From Collimonas antrihumi (GTDB lineage Bacteria > Pseudomonadota > Gammaproteobacteria > Burkholderiales > Burkholderiaceae_D), in assembly GCF_018304965.1 (NCBI RefSeq), contig NZ_JAGQED010000002.1:186001-250000 (forward strand): a DNA stretch of 64,000 nt, given 5' to 3'. A program made the position numbers and the translations under genes. Shown here piece after piece: positions 25,963 to 36,028 of the stretch (the stretch's first letter is position 1; each line of letters starts with the position of its first letter). The notes beneath the pieces are model-generated. The model made no database searches. It saw only the letters and a program-made list of their open reading frames with translations, and was not told the origin of the DNA.

Positions 25963-27228
25963 ATGCCGGATACAAATCTGCCGATCGGCTCAGGTCCAAG
26001 CGTGCGCCGCCTTAGCCGCAGCGCGCTGATCAGTTATGGCGAGCGCAAGATATTGGTTGGCGGCGGTGCGCCGGTAGTGGTGCAGTCCATGACCAATACC
26101 GATACCGCCGACGCCATCGGTACCGCGATCCAGATCAAGGATCTGGCGCGCGCCGGTTCCGAGCTGGTACGCATCACGGTAAATAATCCGGAAGCGGCAG
26201 CAGCAGTGCCGGCGATCCGCGAGCAGCTGGACAAGATGGGCATAGATGTGCCGCTGGTCGGGGATTTTCACTATAACGGTCACACTCTGTTGAATGATTA
26301 TCCAGAGTGCGCCAAGGCGTTGTCGAAATATCGGATCAATCCGGGCAACGTCGGTAAAGGCGCCAAGCGCGATACCCAGTTTGCACAAATGATCGAGGCC
26401 GCCTGCAAGTACGACAAGCCGGTGCGGATCGGCGTCAACTGGGGCAGCCTGGACCAGGCTTTGCTGGCGCGTATCATGGATGAGAACGCCTTGCGCAGTC
26501 AGCCATGGCCGGCGCAGGCGGTGATGTATGAAGCCTTGGTTACCTCGGCAATAGAGAACGCGCAAAGAGCGGAAGAGCTGGGCCTGAAGGGCGATCGCAT
26601 TATCTTGTCGTGCAAGGTATCCGGCGTTCAAGATCTGATCTCGGTATATCGCGAGCTGGCGCGGCGCTGCGATTATCCGTTGCATCTCGGTCTGACTGAA
26701 GCCGGCATGGGCAGCAAGGGCATTGTCGCTTCGACGGCAGCCTTGTCGGTACTGCTGCAAGAAGGCATTGGCGACACCATACGGATTTCGCTGACTCCCG
26801 AACCGGGTGGCGATCGCACCAAAGAAGTGATTGTCGGGCAAGAGATCCTGCAAACCATGGGCTTGCGCAAATTCGCACCGATGGTGATTGCTTGTCCTGG
26901 TTGCGGCCGCACCACTTCGACGGTGTTCCAGGATCTGGCGGACAAGATTCAAACCTATTTGCGCGATCAGATGCCGGTTTGGAAAAAAGCCTATCCCGGC
27001 GTCGAAGGCATGAATGTGGCGGTGATGGGTTGTATCGTGAATGGCCCTGGCGAATCGAAGCATGCCAACATCGGCATCAGTTTGCCCGGCACCGGCGAAT
27101 CGCCGGCGGCGCCGGTGTTCATCGATGGCGAGAAAAAGCTGACCCTGCGCGGCGACAAGATTGCCGAAGAGTTCCAGGCAGTGGTGCTGGATTACGTGAA
27201 AAGCCATTACGCTCAACCTGCAGCTTGA
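25963..27228 (+). CDS. ispG: 4-hydroxy-3-methylbut-2-en-1-yl diphosphate synthase (IspG/GcpE)
   Basis: About 421 residues from ATG 25963 (GCGAGAGAA upstream); ATG 25936 is in frame and would add 9 residues but has a poorer site. IspG performs the penultimate step of the MEP isoprenoid pathway, converting MEcPP to HMBPP with a 4Fe-4S cluster. The TIM-barrel part has [14 protein letters not shown] and [11 protein letters not shown]; cluster cysteines lie in [11 protein letters not shown] and [11 protein letters not shown] with the catalytic Glu nearby. It lies 32 bases after rodZ. Confidence 0.97.
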   Translation: MPDTNLPIGSGPSVRRLSRSALISYGERKILVGGGAPVVVQSMTNTDTADAIGTAIQIKDLARAGSELVRITVNNPEAAAAVPAIREQLDKMGIDVPLVGDFHYNGHTLLNDYPECAKALSKYRINPGNVGKGAKRDTQFAQMIEAACKYDKPVRIGVNWGSLDQALLARIMDENALRSQPWPAQAVMYEALVTSAIENAQRAEELGLKGDRIILSCKVSGVQDLISVYRELARRCDYPLHLGLTEAGMGSKGIVASTAALSVLLQEGIGDTIRISLTPEPGGDRTKEVIVGQEILQTMGLRKFAPMVIACPGCGRTTSTVFQDLADKIQTYLRDQMPVWKKAYPGVEGMNVAVMGCIVNGPGESKHANIGISLPGTGESPAAPVFIDGEKKLTLRGDKIAEEFQAVVLDYVKSHYAQPAA

Positions 27229-27313
27229 CCCACTAAAATTAATGACGCGTTTATTACGAATTGATCACGCGTTAATCACGAAATACTAATCACTACCGGT
27301 GTATTGAAAAAGA

Positions 27314-28699
27314 ATGTCAGAAAATAAGAAAGCCGAAAAAATCGTCGGCGTAAAAGGAATGAACGATATCCTGCCGGCCGATGCGGCCTTGTGGGAGTTG
27401 TTTGAAAATACGGTGGAATCGGTGCTGAAGAGTTACGGTTTCCAACAGATCCGTACGCCTATCGTCGAATCTACCGCATTGTTTGCGCGCGGCCTTGGCG
27501 CGGTGACCGATATCGTCGAAAAGGAAATGTACTCGTTCACCGATTCGATGAACGGCGACAACCTGACCTTGCGCCCTGAAAGCACGGCCGGCGTGGTGCG
27601 CGCAGCGATTGAACATAATCTGACTTACGACGGCCCCAAGCGGCTCTGGTACAGCGGGCCGATGTTCCGCCATGAGCGTCCGCAGCGCGGTCGTTACCGG
27701 CAGTTTCATCAGGTAGGCGCCGAAGCCATCGGCTTTACCGGCCCGGATATCGATGCCGAACTGATCATGATGTGCCAACGGCTGTGGGACGATCTCGGTT
27801 TGCAGGATGTAAAACTGCAATTGAATTCGATTGGCGATGCGGCGGAGCGTAATCGTCACCGCGCCGACCTGATCGCTTACTTTGAACAGCATCAGGCTTT
27901 GCTGGATGCCGACGCGCAACGGCGTTTGCATAGCAATCCCTTGCGTATCCTGGATACCAAGAATCCGGCCATGCAGGAAATGGTCAACGGTGCGCCGCAA
28001 TTACTCGACTATCTGGGTGAAGAATCGCGCGCCCATTTCGACGGCGTCCAGAAAATCCTGAATCACAACAACATTCCTTTCACCATCAACCCACGTCTGG
28101 TGCGCGGCATGGATTACTACAACCGCACCGTGTTCGAGTGGGTCACCGACCAACTCGGTTCTCAAGGTACGGTGTGCGGCGGCGGTCGTTACGATCCGCT
28201 GGTGGAAATGTTTGGCGGCAAGCCGACGCCGGCCTGCGGTTTTGCGATGGGTGTCGAGCGCTTGCTGGAATTGATGCGCGCCAACGGCGAGCAAGCCGTG
28301 CGCAACGAATGCGACGTCTATCTGGTGCATCAGGGCGAAGCGGCGCAACTGCAATCGTTCGTGCTGGCTGAGCGTTTACGCAATGCCGGGCTGGATGTTG
28401 TGCTACATTGCGCCTCGGCCAATGCCGCTGGCAGCTTCAAGTCGCAGATGAAGCGCGCGGACGCCAGTGGCGCCGCTTACGCCATCATCATCGGCGAAGA
28501 CGAAGTGGCCAACCATACCGCTACCGTCAAGACCTTGCGTGCCGAAGTTGGCGGCGATGGCGAAAAAGCTGGTGCAGGCAATCAAAGCGTCGTACCTTTC
28601 GATGCGGTAAGTGATTATCTGGTTGATCAGATCGTCGGCGCCGGCGGCGATCACGATCATGACCATGGTGATCATGAACACGTTCATTATCACCACTAG
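27314..28699 (+). CDS. hisS: Histidyl-tRNA synthetase with a histidine-rich C-terminal tail
   Basis: A 461-residue class II aminoacyl-tRNA synthetase charging tRNA-His. Motif 2 is in [20 protein letters not shown], the His-specific loop is [15 protein letters not shown], motif 3 is in [13 protein letters not shown], and the anticodon-binding domain spans about 335-445. Bacterial HisRS is usually 420-445 residues. The extra end is residues 446-461, [16 protein letters not shown], with eight His among 16 residues. The 84-bp gap from ispG and the 82-bp gap to yfgM both contain short imperfect repeats of ACTAA/CACGA type. Confidence 0.96.
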   Translation: MSENKKAEKIVGVKGMNDILPADAALWELFENTVESVLKSYGFQQIRTPIVESTALFARGLGAVTDIVEKEMYSFTDSMNGDNLTLRPESTAGVVRAAIEHNLTYDGPKRLWYSGPMFRHERPQRGRYRQFHQVGAEAIGFTGPDIDAELIMMCQRLWDDLGLQDVKLQLNSIGDAAERNRHRADLIAYFEQHQALLDADAQRRLHSNPLRILDTKNPAMQEMVNGAPQLLDYLGEESRAHFDGVQKILNHNNIPFTINPRLVRGMDYYNRTVFEWVTDQLGSQGTVCGGGRYDPLVEMFGGKPTPACGFAMGVERLLELMRANGEQAVRNECDVYLVHQGEAAQLQSFVLAERLRNAGLDVVLHCASANAAGSFKSQMKRADASGAAYAIIIGEDEVANHTATVKTLRAEVGGDGEKAGAGNQSVVPFDAVSDYLVDQIVGAGGDHDHDHGDHEHVHYHH

Positions 28700-28781
28700 A
28701 TTCATCGTTAAGTTAGCACTAAGTCGTTATTAAGTTAAATACTAAGTCACCACTAAATTCATCACTAAAAACTAAAATCAT

Positions 28782-29432
28782 ATGGCATTCGATCTCGACG
28801 AACAGGAACAACTGGCAACGCTTAAGGATTGGTGGAAGAAATACGGCAATCTGACGACCTGGGTGTTGATCATCGCCCTGGGCGCTTACGCCGGCTGGTC
28901 CGGCTGGAATTACTATCAACGTAGTCAGTCGCTGCAAGCATCGCAGCTTTACGACGAGCAGCAAAAAGCCGTGACGAGTAAAGACAATGCCAAGGTACAG
29001 CGCGCCGCTGCCGACATACAGCAGAAATTCGGCCGCACCGCCTATGCCAGCATGGCCGCATTGTCGGCCGCCAAGGTCGCTTTCGATGCCAACGATTTGA
29101 ACGCAGCGAAAGATCAGTTGCAATGGGTGGTCGATCATGGCCGCAGCGATGACTACAAGGCGTTGGCCCGAATCCGTCTGGCTGGCATCCTGCTGGATCA
29201 GAAGGCCTACGACGATGGCTTGAAAGTATTGGCGGCAGATCTGCCGGCTCCTTTCGCCAGCGCTGCAGCTGACCGCAAGGGTGACATTCTGGTCGCGCAG
29301 AACAAGCTGGACGAAGCACGCGCCGCTTACCAATTGGCTTTGGATAAGATGGATAGCAAGAATCCCGGCAAGGAATTGATTCAATTGAAACTTGATGCGA
29401 TTGGCGGAGCTCCCGCCAAAGCTGCCGCCTGA
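28782..29432 (+). CDS. yfgM: YfgM family ancillary SecYEG / stress protein
   Basis: A 216-residue protein: a short cytoplasmic segment (MAFDLDEQEQLATLKDWWKK), one transmembrane helix at about 25-43 (TWVLIIALGAYAGWSGW), then a periplasmic TPR-like domain (for example YKALARIRLAGILLDQKAYD). YfgM is a periplasmic chaperone-network partner of PpiD and the SecYEG translocon. It sits between hisS and bamB, the conserved position in proteobacteria, with bamB 21 bases downstream. Confidence 0.9.
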   Translation: MAFDLDEQEQLATLKDWWKKYGNLTTWVLIIALGAYAGWSGWNYYQRSQSLQASQLYDEQQKAVTSKDNAKVQRAAADIQQKFGRTAYASMAALSAAKVAFDANDLNAAKDQLQWVVDHGRSDDYKALARIRLAGILLDQKAYDDGLKVLAADLPAPFASAAADRKGDILVAQNKLDEARAAYQLALDKMDSKNPGKELIQLKLDAIGGAPAKAAA

Positions 29433-29453
29433 TAATTCGGAAAAAGGAAGAAT

Positions 29454-30605
29454 ATGCGTGTGAAGACTATGCGAGCAGTTACTGCGGTTGTTTATGCTGG
29501 CGCTTTGTTGGTATTGGGTGGCTGCTCCTTGTTCAGCGGTAAGAAACCGAGTAATCCGCCAGCACCTTTGGTCGAGTTTACGCAGAGCCTTAAAGTACAC
29601 CCCGCCTGGACCCAGTCGATCGGCAGCGCATCTATCTTCTCTTTCTCGCCGGCTGTTGCCGACGGTAGCGTGTATGCGGCGGCAGCTGACGGCACCGTTG
29701 CCCGCATCGATGCCGCCAATGGCAAGATTGCGTGGCGCATCAATGCCGGCATGCATTTGACTGGCGGTGCCGGCAGCGATGGCTCTACGGTTGCAGTGGC
29801 AGGTGAAAAAGGTGTTGTGCTGGCGTTTGACGCCCAGGGCAAAAAACTGTGGCAGGCACAAGCTTCCAGCGAGATATTGTCGGCGCCGGCAGTCGGCCAG
29901 GGATTGGTGATCGTGCGTAGTCAGGATAACCGGATTGCCGCTTATGATGTAGCAACCGGCGAACGCCGCTGGGCCGTGCTGCGTACCTTGCCGCCGCTGA
30001 CTTTGCGCTCGGCGCCTGGTATCCTGGTTGTGCCTCAAGCAACTTTCATGTCCTTGCCGGGCGGCCGTCTGTCAGCGTTGAACCTGACCAACGGCGGTCC
30101 ATGGTGGGAAATGGCGATCGGCGATCCACGCGGCACCACAGAGCTGGAGCGGGTTGCCGACGCTTCCGGCACGCCGGTGATTGTCGGACGTGACGTCTGC
30201 GCTGTCGCGTACCAGGGCCGGGTTGGCTGCTTTGATGCCGGCAGCGGTACAGCGCACTGGGTCAAGCCGTTCTCTAGTGGTGTCGGTGTCGGCAGTGACG
30301 GCAAGAACGTGTATGCCGCTGACGAACATGGCGCCGTATCAGCGTTCACCCTGGACAGTGGTGCGGTAGTATGGCAAAACAAACAGCTCGCCAATCGTGT
30401 GCTGACTACTCCGGTAGTATTAGGCAATACGGTGGTCGTGGGTGATTTTGAAGGTTATATTCACTTCTTGTCACGTGACGACGGCGCACTGAAAGCACGC
30501 ATTCGTGCTGATAGCAGCCCGGTCCTGCCAAATCCGGTGGTGGCAGGCTCTAATGTGATTTTTCAAACAAAATCCGGAACACTAATTGCTGTTACTGCAG
30601 AGTAA
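29454..30605 (+). CDS. bamB: Outer membrane protein assembly factor BamB
   Basis: A 383-residue lipoprotein of the beta-barrel assembly machinery. The start ATG 29454 has AAGGAAG upstream. Signal peptide ends in lipobox LGGC (ALLVLGGCSLF). The body is an eight-bladed PQQ-type beta-propeller with repeated blade motifs such as GTVARIDAANGKIAWR, VVLAFDAQGKKLWQ, NRIAAYDVATGERRW and GAVSAFTLDSGAVVWQ. BamB helps BamA fold outer-membrane proteins. The gene is followed at 36 bases by der. Confidence 0.96.
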   Translation: MRVKTMRAVTAVVYAGALLVLGGCSLFSGKKPSNPPAPLVEFTQSLKVHPAWTQSIGSASIFSFSPAVADGSVYAAAADGTVARIDAANGKIAWRINAGMHLTGGAGSDGSTVAVAGEKGVVLAFDAQGKKLWQAQASSEILSAPAVGQGLVIVRSQDNRIAAYDVATGERRWAVLRTLPPLTLRSAPGILVVPQATFMSLPGGRLSALNLTNGGPWWEMAIGDPRGTTELERVADASGTPVIVGRDVCAVAYQGRVGCFDAGSGTAHWVKPFSSGVGVGSDGKNVYAADEHGAVSAFTLDSGAVVWQNKQLANRVLTTPVVLGNTVVVGDFEGYIHFLSRDDGALKARIRADSSPVLPNPVVAGSNVIFQTKSGTLIAVTAE

Positions 30606-30608
30606 TAG

Positions 30609-30650
30609 CTTAGTGAAAATAACTCAGTGAAAACAACTTAATGAAGCCAG
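30609..30650 (+). repeat. 14-bp tandem repeat running into the der start codon
   Basis: CTTAGTGAAAATAA (30609-30622) and CTCAGTGAAAACAA (30623-30636) are followed by a partial third copy CTTAATGAAG that contains the der ATG at 30641; where copies 1 and 2 read GTG, copy 3 reads ATG. Confidence 0.85.
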
Positions 30651-31987
30651 TAATTGCACTTGTAGGACGTCCCAATGTCGGCAAATCGACGTTATTCAAT
30701 CGCCTGACGCGTTCCCGTGACGCGTTGGTCGCCGATTTGCCCGGCTTGACTCGCGATCGCCACTATGGCGAAGGGCGGGTTGGCGAACGCCCGTTCCTGG
30801 TGATCGATACTGGTGGTTTCGAGCCGGTTGCCAAAGACGGCATCATGCACGAGATGGCGAAGCAGACCAAGCAGGCGGTGGCTGAAGCCGATGTGGTGAT
30901 CTTTATCGTCGACGGCCGTCAAGGCTTGACGCCGCACGACAAGACCATTACCGATTTCTTGCGCAAATCCGGACGCTCCGTGATGCTGGTGGTGAACAAA
31001 TCCGAGGGCATGAAATACACCTCGGTCACCGCCGAATTCTATGAGCTCGGTATGGGTGATCCGTATGTCATCTCGGCTGCCCACGGCGACGGTGTCACCG
31101 ATCTGGTGGAAGAATCGCTGGATCTGGCGTTCGCACAGCGGCCGCCGGAAGTGGAAGAGCCGGAGGGCAAAGAAGATCGTGGCATCAAGATCGCTATCGT
31201 CGGTCGTCCGAACGTCGGCAAATCCACATTGGTGAATACCTTGCTGGGTGAAGAGCGGGTGATTGCTTTCGACATGCCGGGCACCACCCGCGACTCGATC
31301 GAGATTCCATTCGAGCGCGACGGCAAGAAATACACCTTGATCGATACCGCTGGTATCCGTCGCCGCGGCAAAGTTTTCGAAGCTATCGAAAAATTTTCCG
31401 TGGTCAAGACCTTGCAATCCATTTCAGAAGCCAACGTGGTCTTGCTGCTGCTCGATGCACAGCAGGATATTTCCGAACAGGATGCCCACATCGCCGGCTT
31501 CGTGCTGGAGACCGGGCGCGCATTGGTGGTCGGCGTCAATAAATGGGATGGTTTGACCAGCGATCGCCGCGATGAAATCAAGATGGATATGGACCGCAAA
31601 TTGAATTTCCTTTCATTTGCGAAATTCCATTTTATTTCAGCGCTGAAATCGACCGGCATTACGCCTTTGATGAAATCGATCGACTCGGCCTATGCAGCGG
31701 CCATGTCCAACCTGACTACGCCGAAGCTCACGCGCGCCTTGATCGAAGCAGTAGAGCATCAGCAACCGCGGCGCAAGGGCTCTATCCGTCCGAAGCTGCG
31801 TTATGCCCACCAGGGCGGCATGAATCCGCCTATCGTGGTCATCCATGGCAATGCCTTGGAATCGATCGAAGATAACTATAAGCGTTATCTGGAAAAACAT
31901 TTTCGAGAAACTTTTTCGCTGGTTGGGACTCCATTACGCATCGAGTTCAGATCTAGTCGGAACCCTTACGCGCGCCAGGAAAAATAA
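30641..31987 (+). CDS. der: Ribosome-assembly GTPase Der (EngA)
   Basis: A 448-residue protein with two tandem Era-like GTPase domains and a KH-like C-terminal domain, needed for 50S subunit maturation. The first P-loop GRPNVGKST is at residues 8-16 with [12 protein letters not shown] and DTGGFEP; the second P-loop GRPNVGKST is near 188 with [14 protein letters not shown] and [10 protein letters not shown]. NKxD motifs are NKSEG (first domain, diverged) and NKWDG (second). No clear Shine-Dalgarno is seen before the ATG, which lies inside the 14-bp array. Confidence 0.97.
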   Translation: MKPVIALVGRPNVGKSTLFNRLTRSRDALVADLPGLTRDRHYGEGRVGERPFLVIDTGGFEPVAKDGIMHEMAKQTKQAVAEADVVIFIVDGRQGLTPHDKTITDFLRKSGRSVMLVVNKSEGMKYTSVTAEFYELGMGDPYVISAAHGDGVTDLVEESLDLAFAQRPPEVEEPEGKEDRGIKIAIVGRPNVGKSTLVNTLLGEERVIAFDMPGTTRDSIEIPFERDGKKYTLIDTAGIRRRGKVFEAIEKFSVVKTLQSISEANVVLLLLDAQQDISEQDAHIAGFVLETGRALVVGVNKWDGLTSDRRDEIKMDMDRKLNFLSFAKFHFISALKSTGITPLMKSIDSAYAAAMSNLTTPKLTRALIEAVEHQQPRRKGSIRPKLRYAHQGGMNPPIVVIHGNALESIEDNYKRYLEKHFRETFSLVGTPLRIEFRSSRNPYARQEK

Positions 31988-32135
31988 TCTTTTAAAAACA
32001 CTTTTTTTCTGAGCAGTAAACCCGAAAATCGTTTACATTCGTAAAACACCCACCGAGTCATTCGCATAGAATCAATTTTGGTTCTATATTTAATTTGCAT
32101 TTGACTTCTAATCACAACAACACAGTGGAGTAGCC

Positions 32136-32372
32136 ATGAGTAATAAAGGGCAATTGTTACAAGACCCGTTTTTGAACGCCTTGCGTAAAGAGCACGTCCC
32201 GGTTTCCATCTATTTGGTCAACGGCATCAAGCTTCAGGGCCATATCGAATCCTTCGATCAATACGTAGTTTTATTGCGTAATACCGTTACCCAAATGGTA
32301 TACAAACACGCCATCTCAACCGTAGTTCCTGCACGCGCTGTCAATCTGAATCTTGAATCTGAAGCAGAATAA
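32136..32372 (+). CDS. hfq: RNA chaperone Hfq
   Basis: A 78-residue Sm-like protein that pairs small RNAs with mRNAs. It has [29 protein letters not shown] (Sm1) and the [17 protein letters not shown] (Sm2) with the YKHA RNA-binding motif. The short C-terminal tail is typical of betaproteobacteria. A GTGGAG ribosome site precedes the ATG; the 148-bp gap after der should hold its own promoter. hflX follows after 63 bases, the usual hfq-hflX-hflKC order. Confidence 0.98.
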   Translation: MSNKGQLLQDPFLNALRKEHVPVSIYLVNGIKLQGHIESFDQYVVLLRNTVTQMVYKHAISTVVPARAVNLNLESEAE

Positions 32373-32395
32373 CTATTTGAAGCAGAATAACTATT
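32360..32395 (+). repeat. 18-bp perfect tandem duplication across the hfq stop codon
   Basis: TGAAGCAGAATAACTATT occurs at 32360-32377 and again at 32378-32395. The first copy encodes the last hfq residues and its TAA stop; the second is untranslated. Confidence 0.95.
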
Positions 32396-32435
32396 TGCTA
32401 TCGGCAAGGGCCGCAGCTACTACACGAATGTACCC

Positions 32436-33554
32436 ATGCGCGCAGCGCTAGTCGGAGTGGACTTCGGCAAAGGTGACTTTGCCGCAAGTCTCGAAGAGCT
32501 GTCATTGCTGGCCAAGTCAGCCGGCGCGGTTCCGCTTGTCACCATTACCGGCAAGCGCAGCAGCCCGGACGCCGCCTTGTTTGTCGGCTCCGGCAAAGCA
32601 CAGGAAATAGCCGACGCCGTGTTTGATGATGAGCTTGAAATCGTCATTTTCAATCATGCCTTGTCGCCGGCCCAGCAACGCAATCTTGAACGTGTACTAA
32701 AAGTAAGGGTTCTGGATCGCACCAGTCTCATACTCGATATCTTTGCCCAAAGAGCCAAAAGCCATGAAGGTAAAGTGCAGGTGGAGCTTGCGCAGTTGCA
32801 ACATCTGGCGACGCGGCTGATACGCGGCTGGACTCACCTGGAACGGCAAAAGGGTGGTATCGGTTTGCGTGGTCCGGGTGAAACCCAGCTTGAAACCGAC
32901 CGTCGATTGCTAGGCGATCGGGTCAAAGCCCTGCGCGCCAGGCTGGACAAGCTGCATCGGCAACATGCAACGCAACGGCGCGCACGCGGGCGCAGTGCAA
33001 CTATTTCGATTTCGCTGGTGGGCTACACCAATGCCGGCAAATCAACCTTGTTTAACGCGCTGGCGAAAGCCGGCGTGTACGCTGCCGACCAGTTGTTTGC
33101 AACGCTGGACACCACATCCAGAAGGGTCTATCTGGGTGAGGCGGGTAGTGTGGTGATTTCCGATACGGTCGGATTCATTCGTGAATTGCCGCATCAACTG
33201 GTTGCTGCATTCAGGGCAACGCTGGAAGAAACCATTCATGCCGATTTGTTATTGCACGTGGTGGATGCGGCAAGTCCGGCGCGTATGGAGCAAATCGAAC
33301 AGGTGAACCTGGTGCTGAAAGAAATCGGCGCCGATCATATTCCACAGATTCTGGTGTGGAACAAGATCGACGTTGCAGAACTGGAGCCGGGGGTAGAGCG
33401 TGATGAGTATGATAAAATTCAGCGAGTTTTTGTTAGCGCGCAAAAGGGCTCCGGCCTGGATTTATTGCGGCAGGCCATCACCGAATTCGTAACCGGTAAT
33501 CCAGTGGCAACGGCATATTCACTGCCGGCCATCGAAAATGCACAGCAGGTGTAA
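32436..33554 (+). CDS. hflX: Ribosome-splitting GTPase HflX
   Basis: A 372-residue translation-associated GTPase that splits stalled 70S ribosomes under stress. The N-terminal HflX domain has GSGKAQEIAD and FNHALSPAQQRNLE; the linker contains GPGETQLETDRR; the GTPase P-loop GYTNAGKST is at residues 196-204, followed by ATLDTTSRR, DTVGFIRELP and the NKID specificity motif. E. coli HflX is longer at the C terminus (426 residues); shorter forms are common in this group. Confidence 0.96.
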   Translation: MRAALVGVDFGKGDFAASLEELSLLAKSAGAVPLVTITGKRSSPDAALFVGSGKAQEIADAVFDDELEIVIFNHALSPAQQRNLERVLKVRVLDRTSLILDIFAQRAKSHEGKVQVELAQLQHLATRLIRGWTHLERQKGGIGLRGPGETQLETDRRLLGDRVKALRARLDKLHRQHATQRRARGRSATISISLVGYTNAGKSTLFNALAKAGVYAADQLFATLDTTSRRVYLGEAGSVVISDTVGFIRELPHQLVAAFRATLEETIHADLLLHVVDAASPARMEQIEQVNLVLKEIGADHIPQILVWNKIDVAELEPGVERDEYDKIQRVFVSAQKGSGLDLLRQAITEFVTGNPVATAYSLPAIENAQQV

Positions 33555-33646
33555 AACCGTTCTAAATAAGTAAGAAGTAAATTAAGTAAGCGCCTCTAAC
33601 GAGCATTCCAACCTATTTGTTTTATTTACTTAAAGATAACGATCGA

Positions 33647-34942
33647 ATGCTTGGTACCTTATTCAAAAAACTTGGTTTGAAATTTTCGTTGAATGACCCG
33701 CAGTGGGGTCGAAATTCACAAAATGACAACAAGCAAAACAACGATGGCAAAAAGCCAAACAGCGGCCCTCCGGATCTGGACAAGCTTTGGCAGGATTTCA
33801 ATCAGCGCCTGACACGCTTGCTGGGTAACAAGAGCGGCGGCGGTGGCGATTCGAATGGCGGCGGTTTCAATCCGGGCATGAAAGGCGCCGGCGTCGGTGT
33901 CGGCGCGATTGCAGCCGTCGTGGGTCTGTTGTGGCTGGCGAGCGGCTTCTTTACCGTTCAAGAAGGCCAGACCGGCGTAGTGATGACTTTCGGCAAGTAC
34001 AGCCATTCGACCACTCCTGGTTTCAACTGGCGCTGGCCTTACCCGATTCAGAGTCACGAAATCGTCAATGTCTCGCAAGTGCGTACGGTCGAGGTCGGCT
34101 ATCGCGCCAACGCCAAGAACAAGCAACCAAAAGAAGCCCTGATGTTGACCGATGATGAAAACATCATCGATATCCAGTTTGCCGTCCAATACACATTGAA
34201 GAGTGCATCCGACTGGATTTTCAACATTCGCGATCCGGAAGAAACCGTGCGCCAGGTGGCCGAAACGTCGATTCGTGAAATCGTCGGTAAAAACAAAATG
34301 GATTTCGTGTTGTACGAGGGCCGTGAGAAAGTGGCTCTGGATACCAGCCAGTTGATGCAGCAGATTCTGGATCGTTATCAGGCCGGTGTGCAAATTACCA
34401 ATGTCACGATGCAAGGCGTGCAACCGCCGGAGCAGGTGCAAGCTGCGTTTGACGACGCGGTGAAAGCCGGACAGGATCGCGAGCGCCAAAAGAATGAAGG
34501 CCAGGCCTATGCCAATGACGTGATTCCAAAGGCGCGTGGCGCGGCGTCGCGTTTGCTGCAGGAAGCGGAAGCTTACAGCGCCCGTGTTACCGCCAACGCC
34601 GAGGGTGATGCCTCGCGTTTCAAACAGGTTCTGACCGAATACCAGAAAGCGCCTGCGGTAACGCGAGACCGGATGTATCTGGATACCATGCAACAGATTT
34701 TCGCAAATACGACAAAAGTAATGGTTGATGCTAAAAGCGGGAGTAATTTATTGTATTTGCCATTGGATAAGCTGATTGCACAATCGGCAGCCAGCGCCGT
34801 GCAGGGCGGCGGTTCGGGCAGCGCAGCAAGCGGCGCCACGTCGTCAGTGATGAAGGATGGCGCCAGCACGATCGAATCGCGGCCGCAGCCGGATGATCGT
34901 TCGCGTGATAGCCGGGACTCTCGTGATCGGGAGGGCAGATAA
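33647..34942 (+). CDS. hflK: HflK, FtsH protease modulator subunit
   Basis: About 431 residues from ATG 33647; a TTG ten codons upstream is in frame but has no better site. The N-terminal cytoplasmic part is Asn/Gly-rich (KQNNDGKKPNSGPPDLDKLW), one transmembrane helix lies at about residues 83-102 (GAIAAVVGLLWLASGFFTV), and the SPFH/prohibitin domain follows (EGQTGVVMTFGKY to the coiled coil AKGQDRERQKNEGQA region). It forms a periplasmic cage with HflC around FtsH. The stop TAATG overlaps the hflC start. Confidence 0.96.
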   Translation: MLGTLFKKLGLKFSLNDPQWGRNSQNDNKQNNDGKKPNSGPPDLDKLWQDFNQRLTRLLGNKSGGGGDSNGGGFNPGMKGAGVGVGAIAAVVGLLWLASGFFTVQEGQTGVVMTFGKYSHSTTPGFNWRWPYPIQSHEIVNVSQVRTVEVGYRANAKNKQPKEALMLTDDENIIDIQFAVQYTLKSASDWIFNIRDPEETVRQVAETSIREIVGKNKMDFVLYEGREKVALDTSQLMQQILDRYQAGVQITNVTMQGVQPPEQVQAAFDDAVKAGQDRERQKNEGQAYANDVIPKARGAASRLLQEAEAYSARVTANAEGDASRFKQVLTEYQKAPAVTRDRMYLDTMQQIFANTTKVMVDAKSGSNLLYLPLDKLIAQSAASAVQGGGSGSAASGATSSVMKDGASTIESRPQPDDRSRDSRDSRDREGR

Positions 34943-35838
34943 TGAATCGCCTTATCTCGTTGCTGATATTCGTCTTCGTCGCGTTGTGGCTGGTGTTTTC
35001 CACCATCTTTGTGGTTGACCAGCGCCAATATGCAATCTTGTTCGCTTTTGGTGAAGTGAAGCAGGTGATTAACCAGCCTGGCTTGCACTTCAAATTGCCG
35101 CCGCCGTTTCAAAATGTGCTGTTCCTGGATAAAAGGGTCCTGACTATCGATCCGCCGGATACAGACCGTTTTATTACTGCCGAAAAGATGAACATCCTGA
35201 TCGATGCCTTCGTAAAATGGAGGATTACCGATCCGAAATTGTATTTCGTCAGTTTTGGCGGCGATGAAAAACGTGCGCAGGACCGCATGTCGCAAATCGT
35301 CAAAGCCGCTTTGAATGATGAAATTACCAAACGCACCGTGCGTGAAGTGATTTCAGGCCAGCGCGGCAAGGTGATGGATTCGATTCGTCAAAAGGTGCAG
35401 GATGAATCCAAGCAGATTGGCGTCGATATCATCGATGTACGTCTGAAGCGCGTGGATTACGTCGACCAGATCAATGCCTCGGTTTACGATCGCATGAAGT
35501 CGGAGCGCTTGCGGGTTGCCAATGAATTGCGTTCGACCGGTTCTGCCGATTCGGAAAAGATTCGTGCCGATGCAGATAAGCAACGTACCGTGATTCTGGC
35601 GGAAGCCTATCGCGATGCTGAAAAGATGCGCGGTGAGGGCGATGCCAAAGCCTCGCAGATTTATGCCCAGGCATTTGGCCAGAATCCAGAGTTCTACAAG
35701 TTTTATCGTAGTCTTGAAGCTTATCGTGCCAGCTTCAAGACCCGTCAGGACTTGATGGTGGTCGATCCGAATTCGGAATTCTTTAAATATTTCCGGAGTC
35801 CGGCCGGCGGTGGAGCTGCGGCACCTGCCAAAAAATAA
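34942..35838 (+). CDS. hflC: HflC, FtsH protease modulator subunit
   Basis: A 298-residue SPFH-domain protein with one N-terminal transmembrane helix (residues 3-24, LISLLIFVFVALWLVFSTIF). It contains VVDQRQYAILFAFGEVKQ, GVDIIDVRLKRVDYVDQ and the conserved coiled-coil end RADADKQRTVILAEAYRDAEK. HflC assembles with HflK into the ring that limits FtsH access to membrane substrates. It overlaps hflK by one base and ends 30 bases before a strong terminator. Confidence 0.97.
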   Translation: MNRLISLLIFVFVALWLVFSTIFVVDQRQYAILFAFGEVKQVINQPGLHFKLPPPFQNVLFLDKRVLTIDPPDTDRFITAEKMNILIDAFVKWRITDPKLYFVSFGGDEKRAQDRMSQIVKAALNDEITKRTVREVISGQRGKVMDSIRQKVQDESKQIGVDIIDVRLKRVDYVDQINASVYDRMKSERLRVANELRSTGSADSEKIRADADKQRTVILAEAYRDAEKMRGEGDAKASQIYAQAFGQNPEFYKFYRSLEAYRASFKTRQDLMVVDPNSEFFKYFRSPAGGGAAAPAKK

Positions 35839-35867
35839 GTCTTTTTCTGCAAGAATGAAGTTGTCCG

Positions 35868-35905
35868 GGAATGGCGCCCTCGCTTGAGGCGCCATTCCTT
35901 ATTTT
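35868..35905 (+). terminator. Intrinsic terminator after hflC
   Basis: Perfect 11-bp stem GGAATGGCGCC (35868-35878) with GGCGCCATTCC (35888-35898), 9-base loop, followed by TTATTTT. Confidence 0.8.
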
Positions 35906-36028
35906 CGACGGCTGTATATTTGTGTTGTTTTTTTATTAAAAATAACAAGTTAATTAAATAAATAATCAAATTCCAGCGTTTAGCCGAATTGATCCACAAA
36001 AGTAACTTTCCTTAGATTCATTTTTAAT

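Noticed and set aside
25990-27216. Long - strand open frame (408 codons) opposite ispG
   Set aside because: Antisense shadow of ispG, no recognisable domain and no ribosome site.
28719-30038. - strand open frame (439 codons) opposite yfgM and bamB
   Set aside because: Spans two convincing + strand genes and their gap; composition typical of antisense shadow.
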